In this document: in pieces, positions 28,491 through 38,728 of the stretch
Position numbering within the stretch: position 1 is the stretch's first letter
Layout of the letters: each line of letters opens with the position of its first letter
Origin: Microvirga zambiensis WSM3693
GTDB lineage: Bacteria > Pseudomonadota > Alphaproteobacteria > Rhizobiales > Beijerinckiaceae
Direction of reading: 5' to 3'
Length of the DNA stretch: 64,000 nt
Assembly (NCBI RefSeq): GCF_016735695.1
Contig: NZ_JAERQD010000017.1
Location: 1-64,000, forward strand
Program-made: the position numbers and the translations under genes
Notes under the pieces: model-generated
The model's input: only the letters and a program-made list of their open reading frames with translations
Told to the model about the DNA's origin: nothing
Databases searched by the model: none

Positions 28491-28648
28491 CCCTCCCCCT
28501 TGCGGGGAGGGATGAAGGGTGGGGGTGGTACGACAGGGTGCGTGATTAAACCAGTCAGACACCGTCGCAGTCTTCATGGGTTCTGAAAGAAGCGCCGCGC
28601 TCTGACTTTGCAACCCCCACCCTCGATCCCTCCCCGCAAGGGGGAGGG
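28491..28648. repeat. Dispersed palindromic element, family C
   Basis: About 158 bases bounded by CCCTCCCCCTTGCGGGGAGG and a matching CCTCCCCGCAAGGGGGAGGG arm, with a further GGGTGGGGGT / ACCCCCACCC pair. Sister copy at 31796-31944, and a single arm at 36706-36740. Fills the bpt-RDD gap. Not coding. Confidence 0.85.
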
Positions 28649-28660
28649 AAGAAGCTGACA

Positions 28661-29143
28661 TTACGCCCTAACCACCATCATGCCCGTGAGCAGGTCGCGG
28701 ATGAAGCGGCGGTCGTCGCGGACGAAGCCGACGAGCACGTCGCAGAGCCAGAGCAGGAAGGTCGAAATCGCGACATAGAAGAACAGCGCATGCACCGCCG
28801 CCGCGAGCGGCGAGGGGCCGCGGCCTGTGCGCGGGTCGATGACGCGAAGGCCCATGTAGCGCATGCCGACCGTCGCCTGCGATGAGCCGCCGATGGTCAC
28901 CGCGTTGTAGACGATGAAGATCAGAGCGGTGAGCGGCAGGGCGAAGAACAAGCCCCAGCCCAGTCCCAGCGTGATGAGCCCGAGAAAGAAGATCGCGATC
29001 GAGATCAGCACGACCCAGAGCGCGATGACCACGAGGTCGATCAGATAGGCCCAGAAACGCCGCGAGATGACACCTTCCGTCAGCCGGGTGTCCGCCTCAT
29101 AGGACGGGTAGTTCAGGGTCGGCGGGTAGGGTCGGTTGACCAT
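28661..29143 (-). CDS. RDD-family membrane protein
   Basis: Small inner-membrane protein of 160 residues with the RDD-family start RRFWAYLIDLVVIALWVVL (the R and D residues lie in the first membrane segment). Three to four hydrophobic segments follow. The ATG at 29141-29143 has a strong upstream TCTCCT-complement (GAGGAGA) spaced six bases. RDD proteins are sometimes transporters or sodium-linked, but the role here is unknown. It lies between the threonine ammonia-lyase gene and bpt. Confidence 0.88.
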   Translation of the reverse strand: MVNRPYPPTLNYPSYEADTRLTEGVISRRFWAYLIDLVVIALWVVLISIAIFFLGLITLGLGWGLFFALPLTALIFIVYNAVTIGGSSQATVGMRYMGLRVIDPRTGRGPSPLAAAVHALFFYVAISTFLLWLCDVLVGFVRDDRRFIRDLLTGMMVVRA

Positions 29144-29153
29144 CGGTGTCTCC

Positions 29154-30416
29154 TCAGAAGGCGGTCTCGGGCAGGCTGCGGGATTCGATCCGCTGCGGTG
29201 CGAGTCCCTCCACTGACAGGGCCTCGAACACCTCCAATGTATGTTGTCTGTCCCGAGTTTCGATAGTGATGTCGATGGAAACGCCTTTGGCGGGCACGTC
29301 GAGGAAGAGACGGCCGTGGGAGACCTCCAGGATATTGGCGCCGAGGCTGCCGAGCAGGCTCGCCACCCGACCGAGCAGGCCGGGCCGGTCGTTGGAGGTG
29401 ATGCGGAAGGAGGTGATGCGGTCGTCGCGCTCCAGTTCACGCACCATCACCGAGGCGAGGATGCGCGCGTCGATATTGCCGCCGCAGAGCACGAGGCCGA
29501 CTCGCTTGCCCTGGAAATGCTCCGGGTTCGCCAGCATGGCGGCAAGGCCCGCAGCGCCTGCGCCCTCCGCCATGGTCCGCTGCAGAGTGGCATAGGCATT
29601 CACCGCCCGCTCGATCAGGGCCTCCTCGACGGGAATGATCTCGGGGACGAGATCGCGCACGATGGGAAGCGGCAATTGTCCCACGGTCTTGACTGCGATG
29701 CCTTCCGCCAGCGTCGCGCCGCCGATGGGACGGTTCTCGCCGCGAATGGCGTTGCGGAAGGACGGATAGAGGGCCGCTTCGACGCCGACGATCTCGATCT
29801 CGGGCTTGATCGCCTTCGCGGCCACCGTGATGCCGGAGATCAACCCGCCGCCGCCGATGGGAACCACGATCTGGTCGAGGTCGGGCTCATCCTCCAGCAT
29901 CTCAATGGCGATGGTGCCCTGGCCGGCCATGACCTTGGGATCGTCATAGGGATGGACGAAGATCAGCCCCTCGGCCTCCGCGATCTCGCGGGCGCGGGCC
30001 GCCGACTCGTAGAGCGTCTCGCCCTCAAGGATCACCCGCGCGCCGTAGGAGCGCGTGTTCTCCGCCTTCACCAGGGGCGTGCCCTCAGGCATGACGATGG
30101 TCGCAGGGATGCCGAGGCGGCGGGCATGATAGGCGACGGCCTGGGCGTGATTGCCGGCGGACATGGCGATGACGCCGCGCGAGCGCTCCGCTTCGCTCAG
30201 GCTTTCGAGCTTCGTGGCGGCCCCGCGCTCCTTGAAGGAGCCGGTCGGCTGCATGTTCTCGTGCTTCACGAAGACGGTGGCGCCGGTGAGCTGCGACAGG
30301 CGAGGAGCGGGCACGAGGGGCGTCCGCAGGACCTTGCCCCGGATCGTCTCCGCTGCGCGCTGCACGTCTTCGATGGTGATGGCGTATTCGGCCACGTCGT
30401 CCTCCGGACTTGTCAT
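29154..30416 (-). CDS. ilvA: Threonine ammonia-lyase
   Basis: PLP enzyme converting threonine to 2-oxobutanoate and ammonia, the first step toward isoleucine; 420 residues. Lys62 in PTGSFKERGA binds PLP. The GGGGLISG loop (about residues 193-200) cradles the phosphate. The C-terminal 75 residues form one ACT domain (FRITSNDRPGLLGRVASLLG) that may sense isoleucine or valine. The name ilvA versus tdcB is not fixed; the single ACT type is intermediate. It ends ten bases ahead of the RDD start and begins nine after the permease. Confidence 0.9.
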   Translation of the reverse strand: MTSPEDDVAEYAITIEDVQRAAETIRGKVLRTPLVPAPRLSQLTGATVFVKHENMQPTGSFKERGAATKLESLSEAERSRGVIAMSAGNHAQAVAYHARRLGIPATIVMPEGTPLVKAENTRSYGARVILEGETLYESAARAREIAEAEGLIFVHPYDDPKVMAGQGTIAIEMLEDEPDLDQIVVPIGGGGLISGITVAAKAIKPEIEIVGVEAALYPSFRNAIRGENRPIGGATLAEGIAVKTVGQLPLPIVRDLVPEIIPVEEALIERAVNAYATLQRTMAEGAGAAGLAAMLANPEHFQGKRVGLVLCGGNIDARILASVMVRELERDDRITSFRITSNDRPGLLGRVASLLGSLGANILEVSHGRLFLDVPAKGVSIDITIETRDRQHTLEVFEALSVEGLAPQRIESRSLPETAF

Positions 30417-30425
30417 TATAGACCT

Positions 30426-31784
30426 TTAAACCGGTCTTGGCGTCGGATCCCTGAAACCCAGGAGGCCGCCGGGCCTGAAGATCAGGAACACGACGAGGGC
30501 AATGTAAAGCGCCATGTCGCGCATCTCGATCGGCAGATAGGCGGACCAGAGGGTTTCGAACAATCCGACGGCCAAGCCTCCTAGCATTGCTCCGGGGATC
30601 GAGCCAATGCCGCCGATGATGGCGGCGATCAGGGCCTTGAGCCCGTACTGGAACCCGCCGGCGAAGCCCAGGCCGCCATATTGGGCGACGATCAGCATGC
30701 CGGACAGGCCCGCCATCGCGCCGGCAAGTGCCAGGGTCTGCAATAGGAGGCGGGGTCCGTCGACGCCGAGCAGCGCCGCCGCTCGGGCATCGTCCGCATA
30801 GGCGCGCCAAGCGCGCCCGAAGCCGGTCGCCTGTACGAGCCAGAGGAGGCCGGATGCCGCAACGACACCGATTCCCGCTGTGATGGCCGTAATCGGCGTC
30901 AAACTGACGATGAAGTCGCCGGCGCGGGCAAGCGGTCGGGCTTCCGCCCAGATCGGTGGCAGCCAGACCGTCACGGGGCTCTGCACGAGCCTCAGGTATT
31001 CCATCAGGAACAGGGACATGCCGACGGTCGCGATCAGGCTCGGTTGCGGGCTTTCCGCCGTAATGCGGCCGATGGTGAAATATCCGCTGACCGCGCTGTG
31101 GATCGCACCGGCGAAGAGCGCCCCTGCAAGACCGGCCGCGAGCCCGAGGATCGGCGAGCCGATGCCGTGGGTGAGGAGGATCGCGGCACCCGCGACCGTT
31201 GCCGCCGAGCCTATGGCGGCGAGCTCGCCGAAGGCGAGATTGATCCGCCCGCTCAAGCCGAAGACGAGGGCGAAGGCGACGGACAGCAGGGCGTAGATCG
31301 CCGTCCGCGGGAGGCTGACCAGGATCTGCTGCAGCCAATAGGCAAGGCTCGACGGGATATCGACCACATCGGCCTCGGCACGGCTGCCGGGATCGCCGGC
31401 GGCTCCCTCCGGAGTGTCGAGATAATAGCGCTTGAGCAGGTAGAGGCTGGCGCCGGACATCGGGCCTTCTTCGGTGGCGAGGCCGATGAGATCGGCCTTG
31501 CTGACCGCAAGCCCTTCGGCCGCGAACTGGCATATGGCGTAGCGTTCGAGGACGGGGCGATCAGGATATCGCGCCACATAGTCGACACGCAGGCTGCGCG
31601 GCACCGGGCCTTCGCGCACACGCTCCACGGTGACGACCGCGTCGGGATTGAGGGCGGGCAGGGCGGAGCGGCAGACACGGGCCTGGTCCGCGTCGATGGA
31701 GATCCCGCAGGCGGCGAGGAGGGAAAGAGCGAGCAGGTGGGGTGCGAACCGTACGAACCTCGAAAATGGGCTCATGAAAGTCAT
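30426..31784 (-). CDS. LivH-like branched-chain ABC permease with lipoprotein-like N-terminus
   Basis: 452-residue membrane permease. Residues 160-452 are LivH-like, with about seven hydrophobic segments (VFGLSGRINLAFGELAAIG, the EAA-like GLKALIAAIIGGIGSIPGAM). Upstream lies an unusual part: a signal sequence ending LLAACG, giving a lipobox with Cys26, then about 115 polar residues including two Cys (RVCRSALPALN, ICQFAAEG). No ATPase (LivF/G), LivM or binding-protein gene is near, so the transporter's partners are elsewhere or it is an orphan. ATG at 31782-31784 or 31773-31775. It begins a minus run through the threonine lyase. Confidence 0.8.
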   Translation of the reverse strand: MTFMSPFSRFVRFAPHLLALSLLAACGISIDADQARVCRSALPALNPDAVVTVERVREGPVPRSLRVDYVARYPDRPVLERYAICQFAAEGLAVSKADLIGLATEEGPMSGASLYLLKRYYLDTPEGAAGDPGSRAEADVVDIPSSLAYWLQQILVSLPRTAIYALLSVAFALVFGLSGRINLAFGELAAIGSAATVAGAAILLTHGIGSPILGLAAGLAGALFAGAIHSAVSGYFTIGRITAESPQPSLIATVGMSLFLMEYLRLVQSPVTVWLPPIWAEARPLARAGDFIVSLTPITAITAGIGVVAASGLLWLVQATGFGRAWRAYADDARAAALLGVDGPRLLLQTLALAGAMAGLSGMLIVAQYGGLGFAGGFQYGLKALIAAIIGGIGSIPGAMLGGLAVGLFETLWSAYLPIEMRDMALYIALVVFLIFRPGGLLGFRDPTPRPV

Positions 31785-31795
31785 GCACCGTTTTT

Positions 31796-31944
31796 CCCTC
31801 CCCCTTGCGGGGAGGGGTAGGGGTGGGGGTGGTTTGGCTGGGTGAGAGATTTAGTGGGTGTAGCAGCCCTCACGGCTTCAGAACTCGGGACAGAGCTCCG
31901 ACATTCCGACTCCCACCCTTCATCCCTCCCCGCAAGGGGGAGGG
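31796..31944. repeat. Dispersed palindromic element, family C
   Basis: About 149 bases bounded by CCCTCCCCCTTGCGGGGAGG and CCTCCCCGCAAGGGGGAGGG arms, like the copy at 28491-28648. It fills the gap between the permease start and the hemB stop (31785-32030), leaving no gene there. Confidence 0.85.
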
Positions 31945-32030
31945 AAATACGCGGGGCACGCTCGACCGACCAGTCCCTGAAGAGCTGAGAGCCTGACACG
32001 GGGGGCGTTCGTTGATGTCTTCGCGCGAAA

Positions 32031-33119
<1,089 letters not shown>

Positions 33120-33241
33120 TTAGCACATTTAAAATGCTCTAAAAAAGGGTTCGAGGTCGCACATTGCCGGGATCCGTGGAAGATTGGCGTCAATCCAGCC
33201 ATGCATTGACGGCTGCGCGCGTTTGTCATGTCCTCTCCGCC

Positions 33242-33370
33242 GTCATCCCCGGGCTTGTCCCGGGGACCCACGTCTTTGAACCGCAGTAGTTCCCAAGACG
33301 TGGGTGGCCGGATCAAGTCCGGCCATGACGATGAGGTTGCAGTTCTCGGCGGCCGCCGGCCGGGAATGAC
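33242..33370. repeat. Dispersed palindromic element, family A
   Basis: Runs GTCATCCCCGGGC to GGCCATGAC (33242-33329) with inner ACCCACGTCTT / AAGACGTGGGT arms, and a short GCCGG-rich tail to CCGGGAATGAC (33370). A separate small hairpin, AGAGC/GCTCT, sits near 33115-33141 upstream of hemB. The 339-base gap between the divergent hemB and the hydrolase gene holds no gene. Confidence 0.8.
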
Positions 33371-33434
33371 ACAGTGTCCATTGACGGCCGGCCCCGGCCT
33401 TGTTTTATGCCGCGAAGAGATGAAGGAGCGTTTC

Positions 33435-34484
33435 ATGGATGAGAGCGAAGTTCTCTGCGAGAAGCAGGGCGAGGCGGGCCTCATCACGCTCAATCGTCCG
33501 AAGGCGCTCAACGCCCTGACGCTCGGCATGGTCCGCGAGATGCGCCGCGCTCTCGATGCCTGGGTGGACGATCCGGAGGTCACTCGCATCGTCGTCCGGG
33601 GCGCGGGCGAGAAGGCCTTCTGCGCCGGCGGCGACATCCGGCAGCTCACGGAGGACCTCAAGGCCGGCAATCGCGAGGCGGCGCTCGCCTTCTGGCGCGA
33701 GGAGTACCAGCTCAACATCGCGATCAAGCGCTATCCCAAGCCCTATGTCTCCCTCATCGACGGCATCGTCATGGGCGGCGGGGTCGGCATCTCCCTGCAT
33801 GGCGCCTACCGGGTTGCGGGCGAGCGCTATCTCTTCGCCATGCCCGAGGTCGGGATCGGGTTCTTTCCCGATGTCGGCGCGACCTATGCGCTCCCGCGAC
33901 TGCCCGGTCGGTTCGGGATGTATCTCGCGCTCACGGGCGACAGGGTGAAGCGCGCCGATGCGGTCATGCTCGGCCTTGCCACCCACTCGGCCGCGAGCGA
34001 AAGCATTCCCGCTCTGCGTGAGGCTTTGCTCGCCGGCGAGCCGGTCGACGCGGCTCTGGCCCGGTTCTCGGCCGATCCCGGCCCCGCCCCGCTGGAGGCG
34101 GAACGGGCGGTGATCGATGCCTGTTTCTCGGCCGACAGCGTCGCCGCGATCCTCGATCGTCTGGACGAGGCTGCGGCGAAAGGCTCTGCATTTGCAGAAA
34201 AGACGGCGGCCGGCATGCGCGCCAAGTCGCCGACGAGCATGAGCCTCGCCTTCGAGCAGGTGCGGCGCGGCGTGGCCATGGAGTTCGAAGAGGCGATGAA
34301 GACCGAGTTCCGCATCGTCTCGCGCATCGGCGAGGGGCATGATTTCCACGAGGGCGTCCGCGCCGTGCTGATCGACAAGGACAACCGGCCGCAATGGCGG
34401 CCGGCCTCGATCGAGGCTATCGACCCGGCCGTGATCGAACACCACTTCGCGAGCCTCGGGCCGCAGGAACTGGAGGCCATCTGA
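33435..34484 (+). CDS. Enoyl-CoA hydratase/isomerase family protein, likely 3-hydroxyisobutyryl-CoA hydrolase
   Basis: 349-residue crotonase-fold enzyme. The oxyanion-hole segment AFCAGGDIRQ (61-70), the GIVMGGGVGIS segment (110-120), and Glu138/Asp146 in MPEVGIGFFPDVGA match the HIBCH subgroup, which hydrolyses 3-hydroxyisobutyryl-CoA in valine breakdown. A long C-terminal region ending PASIEAIDPAVIEHHF supports HIBCH over a plain enoyl-CoA hydratase. The ATG at 33435 follows an AAGGAG site by six bases; an in-frame ATG at 33420 is the alternative. Its stop overlaps the next start. Confidence 0.85.
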   Translation: MDESEVLCEKQGEAGLITLNRPKALNALTLGMVREMRRALDAWVDDPEVTRIVVRGAGEKAFCAGGDIRQLTEDLKAGNREAALAFWREEYQLNIAIKRYPKPYVSLIDGIVMGGGVGISLHGAYRVAGERYLFAMPEVGIGFFPDVGATYALPRLPGRFGMYLALTGDRVKRADAVMLGLATHSAASESIPALREALLAGEPVDAALARFSADPGPAPLEAERAVIDACFSADSVAAILDRLDEAAAKGSAFAEKTAAGMRAKSPTSMSLAFEQVRRGVAMEFEEAMKTEFRIVSRIGEGHDFHEGVRAVLIDKDNRPQWRPASIEAIDPAVIEHHFASLGPQELEAI

Positions 34485-34945
34485 TGGCACGCAGCGGCTC
34501 TCAGAGCGCCACCGGCCACTCGGCCCGGGAGTACCTTTCGGACCGCATCGAGGAGCGCCCCTCGGCGCCCTCCGGCCTGCGCTGGAGCCTGGTCCTCACC
34601 GGGTTCATGCGGATTCTGGCAATTCTTTGGATCATGAAGGGGTTGAGCTCCTGGGCGGTGATCCTCGGGATCTGGACCCCCGTCGGCCAGTTCGAGGCCC
34701 GGTCGACCGGCTATCAGGCCACCGTGATCTATTTCGCGCTCATCGATCTGATCGCGGCCGTGGGCCTGTGGATGGCGAGCACCTGGGGCGGAATCATGTG
34801 GCTCCTCGCCATCATGAGCCACCTGATTCTCGCCGCCTTCTTCCCGGGAATCGTCTCCGGCGGTCTCGTCACCGTGGCTTTCTTCCTCACGCTGATCGCC
34901 GTCTATCTCGCCGTCGCGTGGCTCGCTGCGCGGGAGGGGCATTGA
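34484..34945 (+). CDS. Small integral membrane protein (DUF6163-like)
   Basis: 153 residues with four hydrophobic segments (FMRILAILWIMKGLSSW, IYFALIDLIAAVGLWMA, MWLLAIMSHLILAAFFPGIV, FFLTLIAVYLAVAWLAA). I believe it belongs to DUF6163, a small Hyphomicrobiales membrane family, but am not certain. The ATG overlaps the hydrolase stop (TGATG-type, ATG at 34484), so translation is coupled. Function is unknown. Confidence 0.75.
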   Translation: MARSGSQSATGHSAREYLSDRIEERPSAPSGLRWSLVLTGFMRILAILWIMKGLSSWAVILGIWTPVGQFEARSTGYQATVIYFALIDLIAAVGLWMASTWGGIMWLLAIMSHLILAAFFPGIVSGGLVTVAFFLTLIAVYLAVAWLAAREGH

Positions 34946-35044
34946 ACCGGCCAAGCTGCTCACGCAGAAGTGTATCCTCAACACCACAGTTCAAAGTTAC
35001 ATAGGCTCAGAAGGCGGTTCCGAGGCGCAAGGTGCGCGGTGTCA

Positions 35045-35066
35045 GGCCGTTTGCCATAAAACGGCC
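35045..35066. terminator. Hairpin after the small membrane protein gene
   Basis: GGCCGTTT (35045-35052) pairs with AAACGGCC (35059-35066) across a six-base loop, about 100 bases after the stop at 34945 and before the L,D-transpeptidase gene. No T-run follows, so termination is uncertain. Confidence 0.45.
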
Positions 35067-35197
35067 CCGATGTTCCTCGTTTTCGATACCGTTCTTTAAT
35101 CCTATCCCGGCACTTATCGCTGGGAGAGGGGCAGATGCGGGCGCTCGTCCGCCGGCTCCTTAAGTCGACAACATCTAACCGGGAAGAGCCTGCGCTC

Positions 35198-36463
35198 ATG
35201 TTCTCTCGCCGTACCCTTCTGACCGGATCGCTTGCCCTGATCTTCACGCCCGCTACCGGCGCCCTGGCCCAGCAATTCGCCCAGAGCCAGGCCGAGTGGT
35301 CGCAGAACTACGAGGCCGTCTCCCGCACCCGCGTGCAGCGGACCGCGACCCCGATGCTGTCCCCGGACGCGCTCGCCGCGACCGAGCAGATGATCGAGTA
35401 TTACCGGAACATCGCCGCCCGCGGCGGCTGGCAGCCCGTCCAGGGCGTCCAGGGCCTGCGCGTCGGCTCGAAGAGCCCGGCGGTCATCGCGCTTCGCCAG
35501 CGCCTCATCATCACGGGCGATCTCGACCAGAGTGCCGGCGAATCGCCGATCTACGATTCCTACGTCGAGGCCGGCGTGCGCCGCTTCCAGGCCCGCCACG
35601 GCATCAGCTCCACCGGCACCGTGACCGCTCCGACGGTCCAGGCCATGAACGTGCCGGTCGAGATGCGCATCCGCCAGCTCGAGATCAACGTGAGCCGCCT
35701 GCGCAGCCTCGTCGGCGGGCTCGGCAACAAATACGTGGTCGCCAACATCCCGGCTGCCCTCGTCGAGACGATCGAAGGCGGCGTCGTCCACACCCGCCAC
35801 GCTGCCGGCGTCGGCAAGATCGACCGTCAGTCGCCGCTGCTGAACTCCAAGGTGGTCGAGGTCAACTTCAACCCGTTCTGGACCGTGCCCGCTTCGATCA
35901 TCAAGAAGGATCTGATCCCGAAGATGCAGAAGGAGCCGAACTACCTGACGGACAACAAGATCCGTATCTTCAACGGCAACACCGAGCTGTCGCCGTCGCA
36001 GGTGAACTGGTTCTCGGACGAGGCGACCCGCTATCGCTTCCGCCAGGATCCGGGCGGCGATCTGAACTCCATGGGCTTCGTGCGCATCAACATCCCGAAC
36101 CAGCACGGGGTCTACATGCACGACACGCCGTCCAAGGGCATCTTCGGCGACGATTTCCGCTTCGTCTCCTCGGGCTGCATCCGCGTGCAGAATGTGCGCG
36201 ACTATATCGAGTTCCTGCTGAAGGACACCCCCGGCTGGAGCCGCGAGCAGATCGACGCCGCCTTCAAGTCAGGAGAGCGCATCGACGCGCGCCTGACCCA
36301 GCCGGTTCCGATCCACTGGGTCTACGTCACCGCCTGGGCGACGCCGGACGGTCTCGTGCAGTTCCGCGACGACATCTACAACAAGGACGGCCTCGGCAGC
36401 GCCATCCCGGTTGCAAGCCGCACTCCGACCGAGCCGGATGCGGAGATGTTCCTGCAGAACTGA
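35198..36463 (+). CDS. L,D-transpeptidase (YkuD family)
   Basis: Envelope enzyme of 421 residues that makes 3-3 cross-links in peptidoglycan or attaches proteins to it. A twin-arginine-like signal (MFSRRTLLTGSLALIF...GALA) exports it. Residues about 65-155 contain a peptidoglycan-binding region (PAVIALRQRLIITGDL, GVRRFQARHGIS). The YkuD domain carries the His (YMHDTPSK) and the catalytic Cys in SSGCIRVQNVRDY. An in-frame ATG at 35135 with its own GGGAG is an alternative start. It stands alone. Confidence 0.9.
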   Translation: MFSRRTLLTGSLALIFTPATGALAQQFAQSQAEWSQNYEAVSRTRVQRTATPMLSPDALAATEQMIEYYRNIAARGGWQPVQGVQGLRVGSKSPAVIALRQRLIITGDLDQSAGESPIYDSYVEAGVRRFQARHGISSTGTVTAPTVQAMNVPVEMRIRQLEINVSRLRSLVGGLGNKYVVANIPAALVETIEGGVVHTRHAAGVGKIDRQSPLLNSKVVEVNFNPFWTVPASIIKKDLIPKMQKEPNYLTDNKIRIFNGNTELSPSQVNWFSDEATRYRFRQDPGGDLNSMGFVRINIPNQHGVYMHDTPSKGIFGDDFRFVSSGCIRVQNVRDYIEFLLKDTPGWSREQIDAAFKSGERIDARLTQPVPIHWVYVTAWATPDGLVQFRDDIYNKDGLGSAIPVASRTPTEPDAEMFLQN

Positions 36464-36488
36464 GGTTCTTCGGTTTACATCAATCCCC

Positions 36489-36740
36489 ACGTCATCACCG
36501 GCCTTGTGCCGGTGATTTCGTTTTCGGGTGGCGCGAATAGGTGAGACCGCCCTCGCATACTTACGTCATGGCCGGGCTTGTCCCGGCCATCCCGATACGG
36601 TGAACCGCGGCATTTTTCGGATCGGGATCACCGGCACAAGGCCGGTGATGACGTAGTAGGAAGAGTGTCTCCAGATCGATTCAGCGCACCGTTCCGACTT
36701 TTCGACCCCCACCCTCGATCCCTCCCCGCAAGGGGGAGGG
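36489..36740. repeat. Cluster of dispersed elements before glyA
   Basis: A small pair, ATCACCGGCC / GGCCGGTGAT-type, near 36495-36517. A family A copy (36562-36655) with arms TACGTCATGGCC and GGTGATGACGTA and inner CCCGATACGG / TCGGGATC. A lone family C arm at 36706-36740. The stretch 36741-36897 before glyA shows no clear gene or riboswitch. Confidence 0.75.
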
Positions 36741-36897
36741 AAGATGCGCTAGCCCTCCCGCAGACCGTTGCATTTCCAAAGCAGCGTGGGCATGTCTCAA
36801 GCGTGGGTTGGCGCCCTTGAGCCAGCCATGATAAAGCCCTGGCAAATTCGGACCGAGCGGCCGGCTCCTGCCGGGCTCACAGCAGGCGAGGTTACCC

Positions 36898-38202
36898 ATG
36901 AGCGCGAGTGAAGCGGCACGAAGCCATCTCTCCAACAGCTTTTTCTCGGCAAGCCTCGCCGACAGCGATCCCGAGATCGCCCGCGCCATCGGGCTCGAGC
37001 TCGGTCGCCAGCGCGACGAGATCGAGCTGATCGCCTCCGAGAACATCGTCTCCCGCGCCGTGCTGGAAGCGCAGGGCTCGGTGATGACCAACAAGTATGC
37101 GGAGGGCTATCCGGGCCGCCGCTATTACGGCGGCTGCCAGTTCGTCGACATCGCCGAGGAGCTCGCAATCGAGCGCGCCAAGCGCCTGTTCGACTGCAAG
37201 TTCGCCAACGTCCAGGCCAATTCCGGCTCCCAGGCCAACCAGGCCGTGTTCATGGCGCTGATGAAGCCCGGCGACACCTTCATGGGCCTCGATCTCGCCT
37301 GCGGCGGCCACCTGACTCACGGTTCGCCCGTGAACATGTCCGGCAAGTGGTTCAACGTGGTGAGCTACAAGGTGCGCGAGAGCGACCAGATCATCGACAT
37401 GGACGAGGTTGCCCGCCTTGCCCGCGAGCACAAGCCGAAGGTGATCGTCGCCGGCGGCTCGGCCTATTCCCGATTCTGGGACTTCGCCCGCTTCCGCGAG
37501 ATCGCGGACGAGGTCGGCGCCTTCTTCATGGTCGACATCGCCCATTTCGCGGGCCTCGTCGCCGGCGGTGCCCATCCCTCGCCGTTCCCGCACGCCCATG
37601 TGGTCACCACCACCACCCACAAGACCCTGCGTGGCCCGCGCGGCGGCATGATCCTCACCAACGAGGAGGACATCGCCAAGAAGGTGAATTCCGCGATCTT
37701 CCCCGGCCTTCAGGGCGGCCCGCTGATGCATGTGATCGCGGCCAAGGCCGTGGCCTTCGGCGAGGCCCTGCGCCCCGAGTTCAAGCTCTATGCCCGCTCT
37801 GTGGTCGACAACGCCAAGGTGCTCGCCGACACAATGCTGGACGGCGGCTACGCGATCGTGGCCGGCGGCACCGATAACCACCTGATGCTGGTCGACCTGC
37901 GCCCGAAGAAGCTCACCGGCAAGGCGGCGGAGGCCGCTCTCGGCCGCGCCCACATCACCTGCAACAAGAACGGCGTTCCCTTCGATCCGGAAAAGCCGAT
38001 GGTCACCTCCGGCATCCGCCTCGGCACCCCCGCCGCCACCTCGCGCGGCTTCGGAATCGCCGAGTTCAGGAAGGTGGGCGAGCTGATCGTCGAGACCCTC
38101 GACGGCCTCGCGAAGAACGGCGAGGAGGGCAATGCGTCGGTCGAGGCATCGGTGAAGACGCGCGTCCACGAGCTGACCCGTCGCTTCCCGATCTATGCCT
38201 GA
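36898..38202 (+). CDS. glyA: Serine hydroxymethyltransferase
   Basis: PLP enzyme converting serine and tetrahydrofolate to glycine and methylene-THF, the main one-carbon supply; 434 residues, usual length. Lys242 in [14 protein letters not shown] binds PLP. The [14 protein letters not shown] and [14 protein letters not shown] motifs are intact. ATG at 36898. It leads the run glyA-nrdR-ribD-ribE-ribH-nusB, whose gene order is common in alphaproteobacteria. Confidence 0.97.
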   Translation: MSASEAARSHLSNSFFSASLADSDPEIARAIGLELGRQRDEIELIASENIVSRAVLEAQGSVMTNKYAEGYPGRRYYGGCQFVDIAEELAIERAKRLFDCKFANVQANSGSQANQAVFMALMKPGDTFMGLDLACGGHLTHGSPVNMSGKWFNVVSYKVRESDQIIDMDEVARLAREHKPKVIVAGGSAYSRFWDFARFREIADEVGAFFMVDIAHFAGLVAGGAHPSPFPHAHVVTTTTHKTLRGPRGGMILTNEEDIAKKVNSAIFPGLQGGPLMHVIAAKAVAFGEALRPEFKLYARSVVDNAKVLADTMLDGGYAIVAGGTDNHLMLVDLRPKKLTGKAAEAALGRAHITCNKNGVPFDPEKPMVTSGIRLGTPAATSRGFGIAEFRKVGELIVETLDGLAKNGEEGNASVEASVKTRVHELTRRFPIYA

Positions 38203-38218
38203 GGTTTAGGCCGAACCC

Positions 38219-38728
38219 ATGCGCTGCCCCTATTGCGGGAGCCTGGACACCCAGGTGAAGGATTCCCGCCCCACGGACGATTCCTCGTCCATCCGCCGCC
38301 GCCGCATCTGCCCGGATTGCGGCGGCCGCTTCACGACTTTCGAGCGCGTACAGCTGCGCGAGCTGACGGTCATGAAGCGCTCGGGGCGGCGCGTGCCGTT
38401 CGACCGCGACAAGCTCCAGCAATCGGTCGATGTGGCGCTGCGCAAGCGTCCGGTCGATCCCGAGCGCGTCGAGCGGATGATCAACGGCATCGTCCGCCAG
38501 CTCGAGAGCATGGGCGAAGGCGAGGTGCCGAGCGAGACGGTCGGCGAACTCGTCATGGAAGGCCTCAAGGGCCTCGACGACGTGGCCTATGTGCGCTTCG
38601 CCTCCGTCTACAAAAATTTTCGTGAGGCCAAAGACTTCGAAGAGATTCTTGGCAAGCTGGCTGAAGGCGAGAGCGAGGAGAATCTTCTGCCTCCGCCCAA
38701 GAAGAAGCGTGCCCCGAGCGAGCAATGA
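38219..38728 (+). CDS. nrdR: Transcriptional repressor NrdR
   Basis: Represses ribonucleotide reductase genes; 169 residues. The N-terminal zinc ribbon uses C3, C6 (MRCPYCG) and C31, C34 (ICPDCGG). An ATP-cone domain fills residues about 49-139 ([20 protein letters not shown]), which senses dATP. A short Lys/Pro-rich tail ends the protein. The start is 16 bases after glyA; the end overlaps ribD by four bases. Confidence 0.97.
   Translation: MRCPYCGSLDTQVKDSRPTDDSSSIRRRRICPDCGGRFTTFERVQLRELTVMKRSGRRVPFDRDKLQQSVDVALRKRPVDPERVERMINGIVRQLESMGEGEVPSETVGELVMEGLKGLDDVAYVRFASVYKNFREAKDFEEILGKLAEGESEENLLPPPKKKRAPSEQ

Noticed and set aside
30426..31784. Full amino-acid uptake operon starting at the LivH-like gene
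   Set aside because: Neighbours are a threonine lyase, an RDD protein and hemB; no ATPase or binding-protein gene is present.
36741..36897. Riboswitch ahead of glyA
   Set aside because: No glycine-type or other conserved aptamer pattern was recognisable; the region is short and mostly repeat debris.
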